Shown piece after piece: positions 53,170 through 62,215 of a stretch of DNA of 64,000 nucleotides. This DNA is from Streptomyces roseoviridis (lineage in GTDB: Bacteria; Actinomycetota; Actinomycetes; Streptomycetales; Streptomycetaceae). The stretch lies in contig NZ_BAAAWU010000001.1 in assembly GCF_039535235.1 (NCBI RefSeq), positions 4,340,001 through 4,404,000 of the forward strand. Direction: 5' to 3'. The notes beneath the pieces are model-generated. The model was not told where the DNA came from. It searched no databases and worked only from the letters and a program-made list of their open reading frames with translations. Every line of letters begins with the position of its first letter. The first letter of the stretch is position 1. Position numbers and translations under genes: made by a program.

Positions 53170-55182
53170 TCAGCCGAGGAGGGTGCCGCCGGTGGCGTCG
53201 ATGAAGGCGCCGGTGATCCAGCGGGCCTCGTCGGTGGTCAGGAAGGTGATGACGTCGGCGACGTCACCGGCCTCGCCGACCCGGTTGAAGGCCGAGAACT
53301 TCGCCATCGCCTCGACCGCCTGCGGGTTGTCGAAGATCGGGCCGCCGTTGTTGGTGATGCCGGGCGCCACGCTGTTGATGGTGATGCCGCGCGGGGCGAG
53401 GATGCGGGCCAGCTGGAAGGTGAGCTGTTCGATCGCGCCCTTGGTCATGGCGTAGGCGACCTGGTCGGGCACGGAGGTGCGGGTGACGCCGGTGGTGAGG
53501 TTGACGATCCGGCCGCCGCTGGGCATCTGCCCGAGGGCCCGCTGCACGATGAAGTACGGCGCCTTCGCGTTGACGGCGAAGTAGTGGTCGAACTCCTCGG
53601 GCGTGAGGTCCTCCGGCGCCGAACCCGTCGACGTGACCGCCGCGTTGTTGACCAGGATGTCCAGGCGGGTGTCGCCGGTGCGCTCCTTCAGGCCGCGCTC
53701 CAGGCCGAGGAACAGCTCGTGCACGTCGCCGGGCACGCCCAGTTCGGCGCGGACGGTGAAGGCGCTGCCGCCCTCCTTCTCGATGAGCTCGACGGTGTCG
53801 TTCGCCGCCTGCTCGTTGGCGGTGTAGTGCACGGCGACGAGCGCGCCCTCGCGGGCGAGCCGGATGGCGGTCGCCCTGCCGATGCCGCGACTCGAACCGG
53901 TCACGAGGGCCGTCTTGTCGGTGAGCCTGTCCACGGTTGACCTTCCGGGTTGGTGGATGTGCGGGGGGTGCGGCGCCGGACGCGCGGCCGGCCGGGTCGG
54001 CGCGGGCGCCGCCGGGCGGGGCCGTTCCGTGACGTCGAGGCCGCTGATCATGCGGGCGAGGTGGCGGCGCACCGGGGCCTGTCCGAGCAGTTCGCCGAAG
54101 ACGTCGCGCAGCGCGACGACCTCCTGTGTGCCGAACAGCAGCCGGGCCTGCGCCTCGATGTTGGCCAGCGTGCGCGCCCCGACCGGATGCCGTTCGGCGT
54201 GGTAGGTGTCGAGCAGCTCGGGCCGGTCCGCGCCGGTGACGACCCGGGCCAGCTTCCAGCCCAGGTTCGCCGCGTCCTGGAGGCCCAGGTTGACCGCCTG
54301 CCCGCCGACCGGCATCTGGCTGTGCGCGGCGTCGCCGGCAAGCAGCAGCCGGCCGCGCCGGTAGGCGGTGACCTGCCGCGAGACGGTCCCGAAGCGGTTG
54401 AGCCAGCGCGGCTCGCCGTGCCCGATGTCCTCGCCGGTCACGGCGGCCCAGGCGGACACCACCTGCGCGAAGGTGACCTCGCCGGCCGGCTGCTCGCCGA
54501 AGCGGTGGACCATCAGCCGGGTGGTGCCGTCGGGCCTGCGGTACGCGGTGGCGATGCCGCCGTCGAAGCGCTGGAGGCGCCGGTTGGCGATCTCGATGCC
54601 GGCGACGTCGGCGCGCAGCATCACCTTGTCGGCGTCGTGACCGGCGGTCTCGAAGCCGCCGAGCGCGCGCACGGTGCTGTGCTCGCCGTCGCAGCCGACG
54701 ACATAGCGGGCGTCGATCGCGTACGAGCCGGCGCGGGCGCCGCCGCCGGGGCCGCGCACCTCGACGCGCACCCCCTCGCCGGTGTCCCGCAGCCCGGTCA
54801 CGGTGTGACCGCGCCGGATCTCGGCGCCCAGGTCGAGCGCGTACGCCTGGAGTTCGGTCTCCAGGTGGTACTGGAGGCACTCCCACTGCCCGGCGTACGG
54901 ATGGTCCGGGTCGGCCTCGGCCAGGTCGAGGCGCAGGCCGCCGAAGTGGCCGGGGCCGACCGGCGGGAGTTCGCCGAGCCGCGGCAGGAAACCGCGGTCG
55001 GCGAAGATCTCCATGGTCCGCGCGTGCAGGATCGACGCCCTGGACTCGCCGGTCGGCTCCGTCAGCTTCTCCACGACGACGACGTCGGCGCCGCCGGCCC
55101 GCAGTTCGGCCGCCAGGAAGAGACCGACGGGCCCGGCGCCGACGACCACGACATCGGTGCGGGTGGCAGACGTGCGGGCCAT
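53170..55182 (-). CDS. PgaM/UrdM-like fusion: FAD monooxygenase plus SDR reductase
   Basis: 670 residues in one uninterrupted frame; the ATG overlaps the preceding stop (ATGA). Residues 10-400 are an aromatic hydroxylase: VVVVGAGPVGLFLAAELRA, VVGCDGEHSTVR near 165, LLLAGDAAHSQMPVGGQAVN near 280. After a Pro-rich linker, residues 417-670 are an SDR (KTALVTGSSRGIGRATAI, YAMTK, ending DATGGTLLG). Characterised homologues PgaM, CabM and UrdM perform 12b/C6 chemistry of angucyclines, and PgaM also makes free reductase from an internal start. The same internal GTG with a ribosome site is present here at 53934. Confidence 0.92.
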   Translation of the reverse strand: MARTSATRTDVVVVGAGPVGLFLAAELRAGGADVVVVEKLTEPTGESRASILHARTMEIFADRGFLPRLGELPPVGPGHFGGLRLDLAEADPDHPYAGQWECLQYHLETELQAYALDLGAEIRRGHTVTGLRDTGEGVRVEVRGPGGGARAGSYAIDARYVVGCDGEHSTVRALGGFETAGHDADKVMLRADVAGIEIANRRLQRFDGGIATAYRRPDGTTRLMVHRFGEQPAGEVTFAQVVSAWAAVTGEDIGHGEPRWLNRFGTVSRQVTAYRRGRLLLAGDAAHSQMPVGGQAVNLGLQDAANLGWKLARVVTGADRPELLDTYHAERHPVGARTLANIEAQARLLFGTQEVVALRDVFGELLGQAPVRRHLARMISGLDVTERPRPAAPAPTRPAARPAPHPPHIHQPGRSTVDRLTDKTALVTGSSRGIGRATAIRLAREGALVAVHYTANEQAANDTVELIEKEGGSAFTVRAELGVPGDVHELFLGLERGLKERTGDTRLDILVNNAAVTSTGSAPEDLTPEEFDHYFAVNAKAPYFIVQRALGQMPSGGRIVNLTTGVTRTSVPDQVAYAMTKGAIEQLTFQLARILAPRGITINSVAPGITNNGGPIFDNPQAVEAMAKFSAFNRVGEAGDVADVITFLTTDEARWITGAFIDATGGTLLG
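53941..53946 (-). promoter_or_regulatory. Internal ribosome binding site for a free reductase
   Basis: GGAAGG, six bases before an in-frame GTG (53932-53934) inside the fusion gene. Initiation there would give a 254-residue stand-alone SDR beginning VDRLTDKTAL, as shown for PgaM. Confidence 0.65.
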
Positions 55183-56660
55183 CACCGCTGACCGAGCGCC
55201 GGCCCGAACCAGCGGGCCAGCGCGCCGCTCAGGCCGAGGTGGCTGCCCGGCGCGGCCCAGGCGACATAGCCGTCGGGGCGCAGCAGCACCGCCGAGGCGC
55301 CCGCGAGCGGGCTGTCGGCGGGAACGTCGCCGGGCGTGGCGGTCACGATGTCGACGCGGTCCCGCCAGGGCTGCGCGCGGCGCCGCAGCACGGCCGTGTC
55401 GTCGAGGTCGAGGAGCACCCCGCGGCCGGTGCGCAGCAGCTCGGTGCTGCTGGTGGCGCGGCCCTCCACCGTCAGCGGCAGGTGCGGAAGGCGCCGCCCG
55501 AGCAGCGGGCTGGACCCGCCGCCCATGTCGTAGCGGATGTCGAGCCCGCTGACCTTGGCGGCCAGGTGCCGGGACACGCCGGGGATCCGGACCAGCTCGG
55601 CCAGGACGTCCCGCAGCGGCACCGACTCCTCGCCGCCGAGGATCAGCAGGCTCTGCGCCCGGGTGTTGGCGAGCAGCCCGCGGCCCACCTCGTGCCGCTC
55701 GGAGTGGTAGGTGTCGAGCAGCTCCTCCGGCGCGTCGCCGCGCAGCACGGCGGCCAGCTTCCAGCCCAGGTTGTGGGAGTCCTGGACGCTGGTGTTCATG
55801 CCCTGGCCGCCCGCGGGCAGGTGCACGTGCGCGGAGTCGCCGGCCAGCAGGACGCGGCCCCGGCGGTATTCGGTGACCTGCCGGGAGGCGTTGCCGAAGG
55901 CGCTGACCCACACCGGCTCGGCGTGGCCGATGTCGATGCCGGTGAGCCGCTTCCACACGTCGGCGACCTCGGCGAACTCCGGCGGGCCGGTGCGCTTGCG
56001 CGGGGGCACCCCGTGCTCGCCGACGATGATCCGGTGGATGCCGCCGGGCAGCTTGGCGACCATCACGAAGCCGCCGTCGGTGTGCTGGCCGGTCATCCGC
56101 GGCTCCAGGTCGACCCCGCGCAGGTCGGCCAGGAGCATCTCGGTGGTGGCGGCCGTGCCGGGGAAGTCGAACCCGGCCTGCTTGCGGACGGTGCTGCGGC
56201 CGCCGTCGCAGCCGACGAGGTAGCGGGCCCGCAGCCGGTCCTCGCCGTCCTCGTGGCGCACGGTGACCGTGACGCCGTCGCCGGTCTCCTCGTACGAGAC
56301 GAACGCGTGCCCACGGCGGATGTCGGCGCCGAGCTCGGTCGCCCACGCCTCCAGGGCCTCCTCGGTCACCGACTGCGGCACCGTCTTGGCCGCCTCGTGG
56401 AAGGCGCCGAGCACGCCCATGTCCAGCGGGATGCCGCCGAAGTGGCCCATGCCGCTGGTCTCGTAGTCGCCGAGCCGGCGCAGCAGTCCGCGCTGGTCGA
56501 AGACCTCCATCGTGCCGATGGTCAGACCGATGCCCCGGGACTCCCCGGTGCGCCCGGCATGCCGTTCGAGCACCGTGACGTCGATCCCCGCCAGGCGCAG
56601 TTCCCCGGCGAGCATCAGCCCGGCGGGTCCCGCTCCAACAACGACCACCGAAGCGTCCAT
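55182..56660 (-). CDS. PgaE/JadH-like FAD-dependent aromatic hydroxylase
   Basis: 492 residues from the ATG at 56660. Three FAD signatures are clear: VVVVGAGPAGLMLAGELRL, VGCDGGRSTVRKQAGF near residue 155 and LLAGDSAHVHLPAGGQGMN near 270. A C-terminal thioredoxin-like domain follows, as in PgaE and CabE. It is expected to hydroxylate the angucyclinone at C12 and possibly C12b with NADPH. Its stop overlaps the start of the PgaM-like fusion, so the two successive oxygenases are coupled. The start lies inside the end of the PPTase gene. Confidence 0.92.
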   Translation of the reverse strand: MDASVVVVGAGPAGLMLAGELRLAGIDVTVLERHAGRTGESRGIGLTIGTMEVFDQRGLLRRLGDYETSGMGHFGGIPLDMGVLGAFHEAAKTVPQSVTEEALEAWATELGADIRRGHAFVSYEETGDGVTVTVRHEDGEDRLRARYLVGCDGGRSTVRKQAGFDFPGTAATTEMLLADLRGVDLEPRMTGQHTDGGFVMVAKLPGGIHRIIVGEHGVPPRKRTGPPEFAEVADVWKRLTGIDIGHAEPVWVSAFGNASRQVTEYRRGRVLLAGDSAHVHLPAGGQGMNTSVQDSHNLGWKLAAVLRGDAPEELLDTYHSERHEVGRGLLANTRAQSLLILGGEESVPLRDVLAELVRIPGVSRHLAAKVSGLDIRYDMGGGSSPLLGRRLPHLPLTVEGRATSSTELLRTGRGVLLDLDDTAVLRRRAQPWRDRVDIVTATPGDVPADSPLAGASAVLLRPDGYVAWAAPGSHLGLSGALARWFGPALGQR

Positions 56661-57541
56661 GAACTTCTCCTTCTCAAAGCCAGTAGCGGAGCCGCGGACA
56701 GCGGCAGGCCCGCCGCGCCGTCGAACAGGCAGGCCGCGGGCAGCGAGCGCAGCGTGACGACCGGCTCCGCGGGGGCGGCCAGCGCGGCGGCGGCGGCGTG
56801 GTGCGGCCCGGCCGGCACGTTGCGCACGATCCAGCCGGGCGGGCCGGGCGGGGCGTCGGCGTCCGTCCCGAGGCCCAGGTAGTCGAGGGCGGGGCTGCGG
56901 CCGAGGCCGGTGCCCAGGCCCTTCAGATACGCCTCCTTGCGGGTCCACAGCTCCGCGAACGCGTCGGGCCGGCCGGCCTCGGGAAGGGCCAGGAGCTCCC
57001 GCCACTCCGCCGGATGCAGCGCGGGCCCGCACACCTCCACCGCCCCGGCCGTCGGGGTGCGCTGCACGTCCACGCCGACGACCGTGGCCGCCGTGCCGAT
57101 CAGGACGAGCCCGTGGCTGTGCGAGAGCGAGAAGTGGACCGGCAGCGGCGGGTCGCGCAGCACGGGCCGGGTCGTGCGGTGCGGGCGCGCCGGGCCGGGC
57201 TCCCGGCCCAGGCGCAGCCGCTCGGGCGGGCAGCCCGTGGCGTCGCTGAGGATCCGGCGCAGCGCGATGTGCGCCGACAGGTACTGCACCCGGTCCCGGG
57301 GCCGTACGAACAGCTCCGCCCGCCGCAGCTCCGCGGCGTCCAGCTCGCGCACCGCGAGCCGGGCCGCCGCCGGGCTGTCCGCCGACGGCGGGCGCAGCAG
57401 CCACAGCGAGAGGCGTGGCCGCTCGCCCGGGACCGTGATCAGCGGCTGCCCGGCCGCGCGCGGCCCGGACGCGCCGGCCGGGGACGGACGCGGTCCGGAC
57501 TCACGGGGTGGACCGCCGGGTTCAGCGCCGGGCCTCGGCAT
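56615..57541 (-). CDS. Sfp-type 4'-phosphopantetheinyl transferase
   Basis: 308 residues from ATG. An N-terminal Pro/Gly-rich stretch of about 40 residues has no conserved sequence, so a later start is possible. Core motifs are SLSHSHGLVLIG near residue 140, VVGVDVQRT near 150 (usual form GVDxE) and LWTRKEAYLKGLGTGLG near 205 with the catalytic Glu and Lys. It converts the apo-ACP to the holo form with CoA. Overlaps with the aromatase gene (20 bases) and the hydroxylase gene (46 bases) suggest coupling. Most type II clusters rely on a PPTase elsewhere, so its inclusion is useful. Confidence 0.88.
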   Translation of the reverse strand: MPRPGAEPGGPPRESGPRPSPAGASGPRAAGQPLITVPGERPRLSLWLLRPPSADSPAAARLAVRELDAAELRRAELFVRPRDRVQYLSAHIALRRILSDATGCPPERLRLGREPGPARPHRTTRPVLRDPPLPVHFSLSHSHGLVLIGTAATVVGVDVQRTPTAGAVEVCGPALHPAEWRELLALPEAGRPDAFAELWTRKEAYLKGLGTGLGRSPALDYLGLGTDADAPPGPPGWIVRNVPAGPHHAAAAALAAPAEPVVTLRSLPAACLFDGAAGLPLSAAPLLALRRRSSWTLRWSLLERDPPG

Positions 57542-58463
57542 GGGCCTTGGCGTGGCCCAGCGTGGCCTTGCTGTTGGTGCTGAGCGCGGTGTGCACGTAC
57601 TCCCGGGCGTCGGCGACGGTGGCGTCCGCGCCGAGGATGCGGGCGATGTTCTCGGTGTTGATGGTCACCGTGTGCTGCGAGGACGCCGTGACGCCGGTGG
57701 CGGTCTCGGTGAACGTCCAGTAGCCGGTGTGCAGGGTCATCAGCGCCGGCAGCGTCACCTGCTTGTAGGCGATCTTGTGGTGCGGGAAGGTCACCCGGTA
57801 CGACTTCGTGGTGTGCACGGAGCCGTCCTTGGCGCGGGTGTCCATCTCCAGCGTCTGCAGGCCCGGGGAGTCCTCGTCGAGGCGGACGGTGGCCACGTGC
57901 GGAAGCCGCTCGGACCAGAGGTTCGCCTCGTTGATGAAGTCGTAGACGTCCTTGGCGGAGCCGGCGATCTCCACGGAGTCCTCGAAGGAGAACGTCAGCT
58001 CGGCCTCGGTCTCGGCGTGGACGCGCTCGACGTTCTCGCGCAGTGCGGCCAGCTCGGAGCGCGAGTTGCGGTCGACGGCCTCGTCGATCCACTTCAGGCT
58101 CTCCGGGTCGTCGTCGATCGCCCGGTAGTCGTGCAGCAGCCGGATCCGCGACTCGGTCGCGGAGACCGGCTCGATGATCCAGGTGCCGCCCATGGCCGCC
58201 ACCGGCGGGGTGGGGATCTCCTGGCGGAAGGTGATCCGCAGGTTCTCCGGGTCCAGGGTGCGGTGGGACGTCCAGTTCTTCGGCTCGCCGTTGGCGGTGG
58301 CCCAGATCTGGATGCGCTCCTCGCGCTCGCCGCGCTCCACGTGCTCGACGTGGATGGTGGGCGGGAAGATCCGCGGCCAGTTCTCCACCTCGGCGATGAG
58401 CCGGAACACCGTCTCGGCCGGCGCGGCCGCGGTGATCTCGTGCTCGACCTCACGGATGGTCAT
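57522..58463 (-). CDS. Di-domain aromatase/cyclase
   Basis: 313 residues. Two START/Bet v1-like domains: residues 1-145 (EVEHEITAAAPAETVFRLIAEV, WTSHRTLDPENLRITF) and 155-300 (ITAxAPxxVF-like DSVEIAGSAKDVYDFINEANLW, TLHTGYWTFTETATGVTASS). Di-domain aromatase/cyclases follow a C9 ketoreductase and close the first ring at C7-C12 with aromatisation. This matches the adjacent actIII-type ketoreductase and places the pathway with C9-reduced polyketides such as angucyclines. The PPTase start lies in its last codons. Confidence 0.93.
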   Translation of the reverse strand: MTIREVEHEITAAAPAETVFRLIAEVENWPRIFPPTIHVEHVERGEREERIQIWATANGEPKNWTSHRTLDPENLRITFRQEIPTPPVAAMGGTWIIEPVSATESRIRLLHDYRAIDDDPESLKWIDEAVDRNSRSELAALRENVERVHAETEAELTFSFEDSVEIAGSAKDVYDFINEANLWSERLPHVATVRLDEDSPGLQTLEMDTRAKDGSVHTTKSYRVTFPHHKIAYKQVTLPALMTLHTGYWTFTETATGVTASSQHTVTINTENIARILGADATVADAREYVHTALSTNSKATLGHAKAHAEARR

Positions 58464-58483
58464 GGTCAGCTCTCCTTGGGGCT

Positions 58484-59269
58484 CTAGAAGTTGCCGAGTC
58501 CGCCGCAGACGTTCAGCGCCTGCGCGGTGATGGACGCCGCCGTGTCGGAGGCGAGGTAGCCGACCAGACCCGCGACCTCCTCCGGCGTCGAGTAGCGGCC
58601 GAGCGGGATCTTGGCCTGGAACTTCTCGAGGATGGCGTCCTCGGTGGTGTCGTAGGCGGCGGCGTAGCCCTGGCGCACGCGCTGGGCCATCGGCGTCTCC
58701 ACGTAGCCGGGGCAGACCGCGTTCACGGTGATGCCGGTGGGCGCGAGCTCGTTGCCCAGCGCCTTGGTGAAGCCGACGACGCCGTGCTTGGACGCCGAGT
58801 ACGGGGCGCCCAGGACGACGCCCTGCTTGCCGGCGGTGGAGGCGATGTTGATGATCCGGCCGCGGTCCTTGTGGCGCATGCCGCCGGTGTTGAGCACCTC
58901 GCGGGTCAGCCGGAAGACGCTGTTGAGGTTGGTGTCGATGACGTCGTCCCACAGTTCGTCGGCGATGTCGGCGGTGACACCGCCGCCGCTGCGGCCGGCG
59001 TTGTTGACGAGCACGTCGACGGTGCCGAAGGTGTCGACGGCGGCCTGCACGAAGTCCCGCACGCTGTCGGAGGACCGGACGTCCAGGGTGGTGCCGTCCA
59101 CCTCCAGGCCCTCGGCCTGGAGCTCCTTGACGGTGGCGGCGACGTTGTCGGCGCTGCGGGCGCCGATGAAGACCCGGTGGCCCTGCTCGGCCAGGAGCCG
59201 GGCGGCGGCCAGGCCGATGCCGCTGGTCGCTCCGGTGACCAGGGCGACCCGCTTGTGCTGATCTGACAT
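58484..59269 (-). CDS. C9 ketoreductase, actIII type
   Basis: 261 residues. RVALVTGATSGIGLAAARLL at the N-terminus, VDVLVNNAGRSGGG near 90, serine in NIASTAGKQGV near 145 and YSASKHGVVGFTKAL near 157, then CPGYVETPMAQRVRQGYA near 190. It is very like the actinorhodin ketoreductase, which reduces the C9 carbonyl of the cyclising polyketide with NADPH. It follows the ACP gene after 137 bases containing a strong hairpin. Full catalytic set. Confidence 0.95.
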   Translation of the reverse strand: MSDQHKRVALVTGATSGIGLAAARLLAEQGHRVFIGARSADNVAATVKELQAEGLEVDGTTLDVRSSDSVRDFVQAAVDTFGTVDVLVNNAGRSGGGVTADIADELWDDVIDTNLNSVFRLTREVLNTGGMRHKDRGRIINIASTAGKQGVVLGAPYSASKHGVVGFTKALGNELAPTGITVNAVCPGYVETPMAQRVRQGYAAAYDTTEDAILEKFQAKIPLGRYSTPEEVAGLVGYLASDTAASITAQALNVCGGLGNF

Positions 59270-59300
59270 GGGTGGCGTCTCCAGTGGGAGGGAAAAGGGC

Positions 59301-59334
59301 CCGCCGGGCGGTGCGAGGAGGCACCGCCCGGCGG
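59301..59334 (-). terminator. Intercistronic hairpin between ACP and ketoreductase genes
   Basis: Perfect 14-base stem CCGCCGGGCGGTGC / GCACCGCCCGGCGG with a six-base loop. It lies inside the operon, 72 bases after the ACP stop and 31 bases before the KR start. It may act as a partial terminator or protect the minimal-PKS mRNA. Confidence 0.6.
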
Positions 59335-59406
59335 CGAGTGGGCGTGGGGGGTGTGGGGGGTGTCGCGCGGAGGGGGGACGGGGACGGCGGGGCGGCCCCG
59401 GAGCGG

Positions 59407-59670
59407 TCAGACCAGGGCGGCGAGGCCGCTGTTGACCGCGTCGATCAGCATGCGCGGGGTGTTCGCGATGCTCAGGATGTCCTCGTCGAGGGAGATGCCG
59501 TACTCGCGCTCTATGCGGCCGCCGGTCTCCAGGAGGGCCAGCGACTCGTAGCCCAGCTCCTCGAAGTCGGTGTCGAGGATGTCACCGTCGAGGTTGTACG
59601 AGTCGTCGGCGCCCGCCGCCTCGATCAGGATGCGGCGGAGGTCGTCGAAGGTGAAAGCCTGCTCGGCCAT
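59407..59670 (-). CDS. Type II PKS acyl carrier protein
   Basis: 87 residues. The phosphopantetheine serine is in ELGYESLALLETGGRI near residue 42 (usual LGYDSLALLE). Length and acidic helix II are standard. The growing polyketide is carried on its pantetheine arm. It stands third in the KS-alpha, KS-beta, ACP order, 62 bases after KS-beta. Confidence 0.95.
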   Translation of the reverse strand: MAEQAFTFDDLRRILIEAAGADDSYNLDGDILDTDFEELGYESLALLETGGRIEREYGISLDEDILSIANTPRMLIDAVNSGLAALV

Positions 59671-59732
59671 GGTGGTTCCTTTCCGGGTCGTGCCCGTTCG
59701 GCGTGATGGCGGTACGGGGCGGTGTGCGGGTG

Positions 59733-60947
59733 TCAGTCGGCGGAGCGCACGACGAGCGCGGAGTTGAAGCCGCCCAGGCCGCGGGCGAGCACCAGCGCGG
59801 TGCGCACCTCGTGCGTCCGCGGGTGGCCGACGACCAGGTCGAGGCCGTAGGCGTCGGACGGCCGGGTGTTCATGGTCGGCGGGATCAGGCCCTCCTCCAT
59901 CGCGAGGAAGACCGTCGCCAGGTCCAGCGCGCCGGCGGCCGAGTACAGGGCACCGGTCGTCGTCTTGGGGACGGTGACGGGCACCTGCTCGCGGCCGAAG
60001 ACCGCGTTCAGCGCCTCGGCCTCCACGCGGTCGAGCTCGGGGACGGCCGCGCCGTCCGCGAAGACCACGTCCACGTCACGGGCGCTCACCCCGGCGTCGG
60101 CCAGCGCGGTCTCGATCGCCTGGCGCAGGGCCGGCGGCCGGCCGCTGCCCGGCTTCGGGTCGAAGGTCGCGCCGTAGCCGGCGATCTCCCCGTACACCTT
60201 GGCGCCGCGCGCCCGGGCGACGTCCTCGCGCTCCATGATGAGGATGGCGCCGCCCTCGCCCGGGACGTGGCCCGAGGCCCGCTCGTCGAAGGGCAGGAAG
60301 GCGGCCGCCGGGTCGTCCTGCGTGGTGACCCGGCCGCTGGTCAGCTGCGCCACCCAGCCCCACGGGCACAGGGACGCGTCGACCGAGCCGGTGACGACCA
60401 GCGGGGTGCCCTTGCGGACCTGGCGGCGGGCCTGCGCGACGGAGTCCAGACCGCCGGCCTGCTCGCTGACGACGACGCCGCTCGGGCCCTTCATGCCGTG
60501 CCGGATGGAGATCTGGCCGCTGTTGACGGCGTAGAACCAGGCGAACGACTGGTACGCGGACACGTACTCGCTGCCCTGGCTCCACAGCCGCTCCAGCTCG
60601 CGCTGGCCGAACTCGAAGCCGCCGGACGCGCTGGAGGTGACCACGCCCATGTCGAAGGCGGGCAGCTCCTTGGGGTTCACGCCGGCGTCCTCGAGCGCCC
60701 AGTCCGCGGCGACCAGCGCGAGGCGGGTCATCCGGTCGGTCTGCGGCAGCAGCTTGCTCGGCAGGTGCTCGGACGCCTCGAACCCGTGGATCTCACCGGC
60801 GAGCCGCGCCGGGTACTGCGACGGGTCGAAGCGGGTGATGCGGCCGATGCCGCTCTTGCCCACGCGGGCGGCCTGCCAGTACTCCTCGGCGCCGAGCCCG
60901 TTGGGCGCGACGACGCCGAGACCGGTCACCACTACAGAGGCGCTCAT
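59733..60947 (-). CDS. Type II PKS ketosynthase beta / chain length factor
   Basis: 404 residues. The KS fold is complete, but the active-site cysteine is replaced by glutamine in VVVSEQAGGLDS near residue 160, the hallmark of chain length factors. Gln here decarboxylates malonyl-ACP to prime the synthase. It pairs with KS-alpha, whose stop overlaps its ATG (ATGA), giving equal subunit amounts. Chain length (a decaketide would fit an angucycline) cannot be read directly from the sequence. Confidence 0.95.
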   Translation of the reverse strand: MSASVVVTGLGVVAPNGLGAEEYWQAARVGKSGIGRITRFDPSQYPARLAGEIHGFEASEHLPSKLLPQTDRMTRLALVAADWALEDAGVNPKELPAFDMGVVTSSASGGFEFGQRELERLWSQGSEYVSAYQSFAWFYAVNSGQISIRHGMKGPSGVVVSEQAGGLDSVAQARRQVRKGTPLVVTGSVDASLCPWGWVAQLTSGRVTTQDDPAAAFLPFDERASGHVPGEGGAILIMEREDVARARGAKVYGEIAGYGATFDPKPGSGRPPALRQAIETALADAGVSARDVDVVFADGAAVPELDRVEAEALNAVFGREQVPVTVPKTTTGALYSAAGALDLATVFLAMEEGLIPPTMNTRPSDAYGLDLVVGHPRTHEVRTALVLARGLGGFNSALVVRSAD

Positions 60948-62215
60948 GCCGCGGTCCTTTCCGGCCGGGCCAGGACCATCGCGCTCTGGAAGCCTCCAAA
61001 GCCACTGCCGACGGTCAGCACGGCGTCCGTCTGGTGCTCCCGCGCGGTGACGGGCACATAGTCGAGATCGCATTCGGGGTCGGGGGTGTGGAGGTTCGCC
61101 GTCGGCGGCACCACGTTGTGCGTCATCGCCAGCGTCGACGCGGCGATCTCGATGGCGCCGATCGCGCCGAGGGAGTGGCCGACCATCGACTTGATGGAGC
61201 TCACCGGGGTGGCGTACGCGTGGTCGCCGAGGCTCTTCTTGAACGCGGCCGTCTCGTGGCGGTCGTTCTGCTTGGTGCCCGAGCCGTGCGCGTTGATGTA
61301 GTCGATCTCGTCGCCGTTCATCCTCGCCTCGTCGAGCGCGACGCGGATGGCCTCGGCCATCTCGGCGCCGTCGGGGCGCAGACCGGTCATGTGGTACGCG
61401 TTGGAGCGGGTCGCGTAGCCGGCGATCTCCGCGTAGATGCGGGCGCCGCGGCGGCGGGCGCTCTCCAGCTCCTCCAGCACGAAGAAGGCGGTGCCCTCGC
61501 CGAGGACGAAGCCGTTGCGGGTGCCGTCGAACGGGCGCGAGGCGCGCTCCGGCTCGTCGTACCGCGGGGTGGTGGCGCGGATCGCGTCGAAGCACGCCAT
61601 CGTGATCGGCGAGATCGGGGCGTCGGTGGCGCCGGCGACCAGCACGTCGAGGGAGCCCTCGCGGATCAGCTCGACGGCGTAGCCGATGGAGTCGATGCCC
61701 GAGGTGCAGCCGGTGGAGACCACGGCGTTGGCGCCCTCGGCGCCCACGGCCCAGGCCACCTCGGCGGCGAAGGAGCTGGGCACCAGGTGGTTGTAGAGGT
61801 GCGGGACCGCGTACGTGTGGTCGACCAGGTTCAGCCGGCCGCCGTCGCTGACGACCCGGTACTCCTGGTCGAGGCCCATCGTGGCGCCGACGGCCGTGCC
61901 GACGGTGACGCCGACGCGGTGCGGGGCGTGCTCGGCGAGGTCGATGCCGCTGTCGGCGACGGCGCCGCGGGCGGCGACCACGGCGAACTGGCCGGCCCGG
62001 TCCATGCGCCGGATCTCCTGCGGGCTGAGCCCGTGCGCCTCGGCGTCGAAGTCGATCTCGGCCGCCACCCGGGAACGGAACGGCGACGGGTCGAAGAAGG
62101 TGATGCCGCGGGTCGCCGTGCGGCCCTCGCTCAGCAGCGACCAGAAGGCGTCACGGCCCACGCCGCCGGGGGCCAGGACCTCCAGGCCCGTGATGACTAC
62201 GCGTCGGCCGCTCAC
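60944..62215 (-). CDS. Type II PKS ketosynthase alpha
   Basis: 423 residues. The nucleophile is in VVSTGCTSGIDSIG near residue 170; the histidines are in NAHGSGTKQND near 310 and SMVGHSLGAIGAIE near 345, so the Cys-His-His triad is complete. It catalyses the repeated condensation of malonyl units with KS-beta. It directly follows the TcmI-type cyclase gene with a four-base overlap (ATGA). Confidence 0.96.
   Translation of the reverse strand: MSGRRVVITGLEVLAPGGVGRDAFWSLLSEGRTATRGITFFDPSPFRSRVAAEIDFDAEAHGLSPQEIRRMDRAGQFAVVAARGAVADSGIDLAEHAPHRVGVTVGTAVGATMGLDQEYRVVSDGGRLNLVDHTYAVPHLYNHLVPSSFAAEVAWAVGAEGANAVVSTGCTSGIDSIGYAVELIREGSLDVLVAGATDAPISPITMACFDAIRATTPRYDEPERASRPFDGTRNGFVLGEGTAFFVLEELESARRRGARIYAEIAGYATRSNAYHMTGLRPDGAEMAEAIRVALDEARMNGDEIDYINAHGSGTKQNDRHETAAFKKSLGDHAYATPVSSIKSMVGHSLGAIGAIEIAASTLAMTHNVVPPTANLHTPDPECDLDYVPVTAREHQTDAVLTVGSGFGGFQSAMVLARPERTAA

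Noticed and set aside
53170..56346. 1058-codon frame extending the fusion upstream
   Set aside because: The first 380 codons are Arg/Pro-rich shadow of the PgaE-like hydroxylase. The true start is the ATG at 55182, overlapping that gene's stop.
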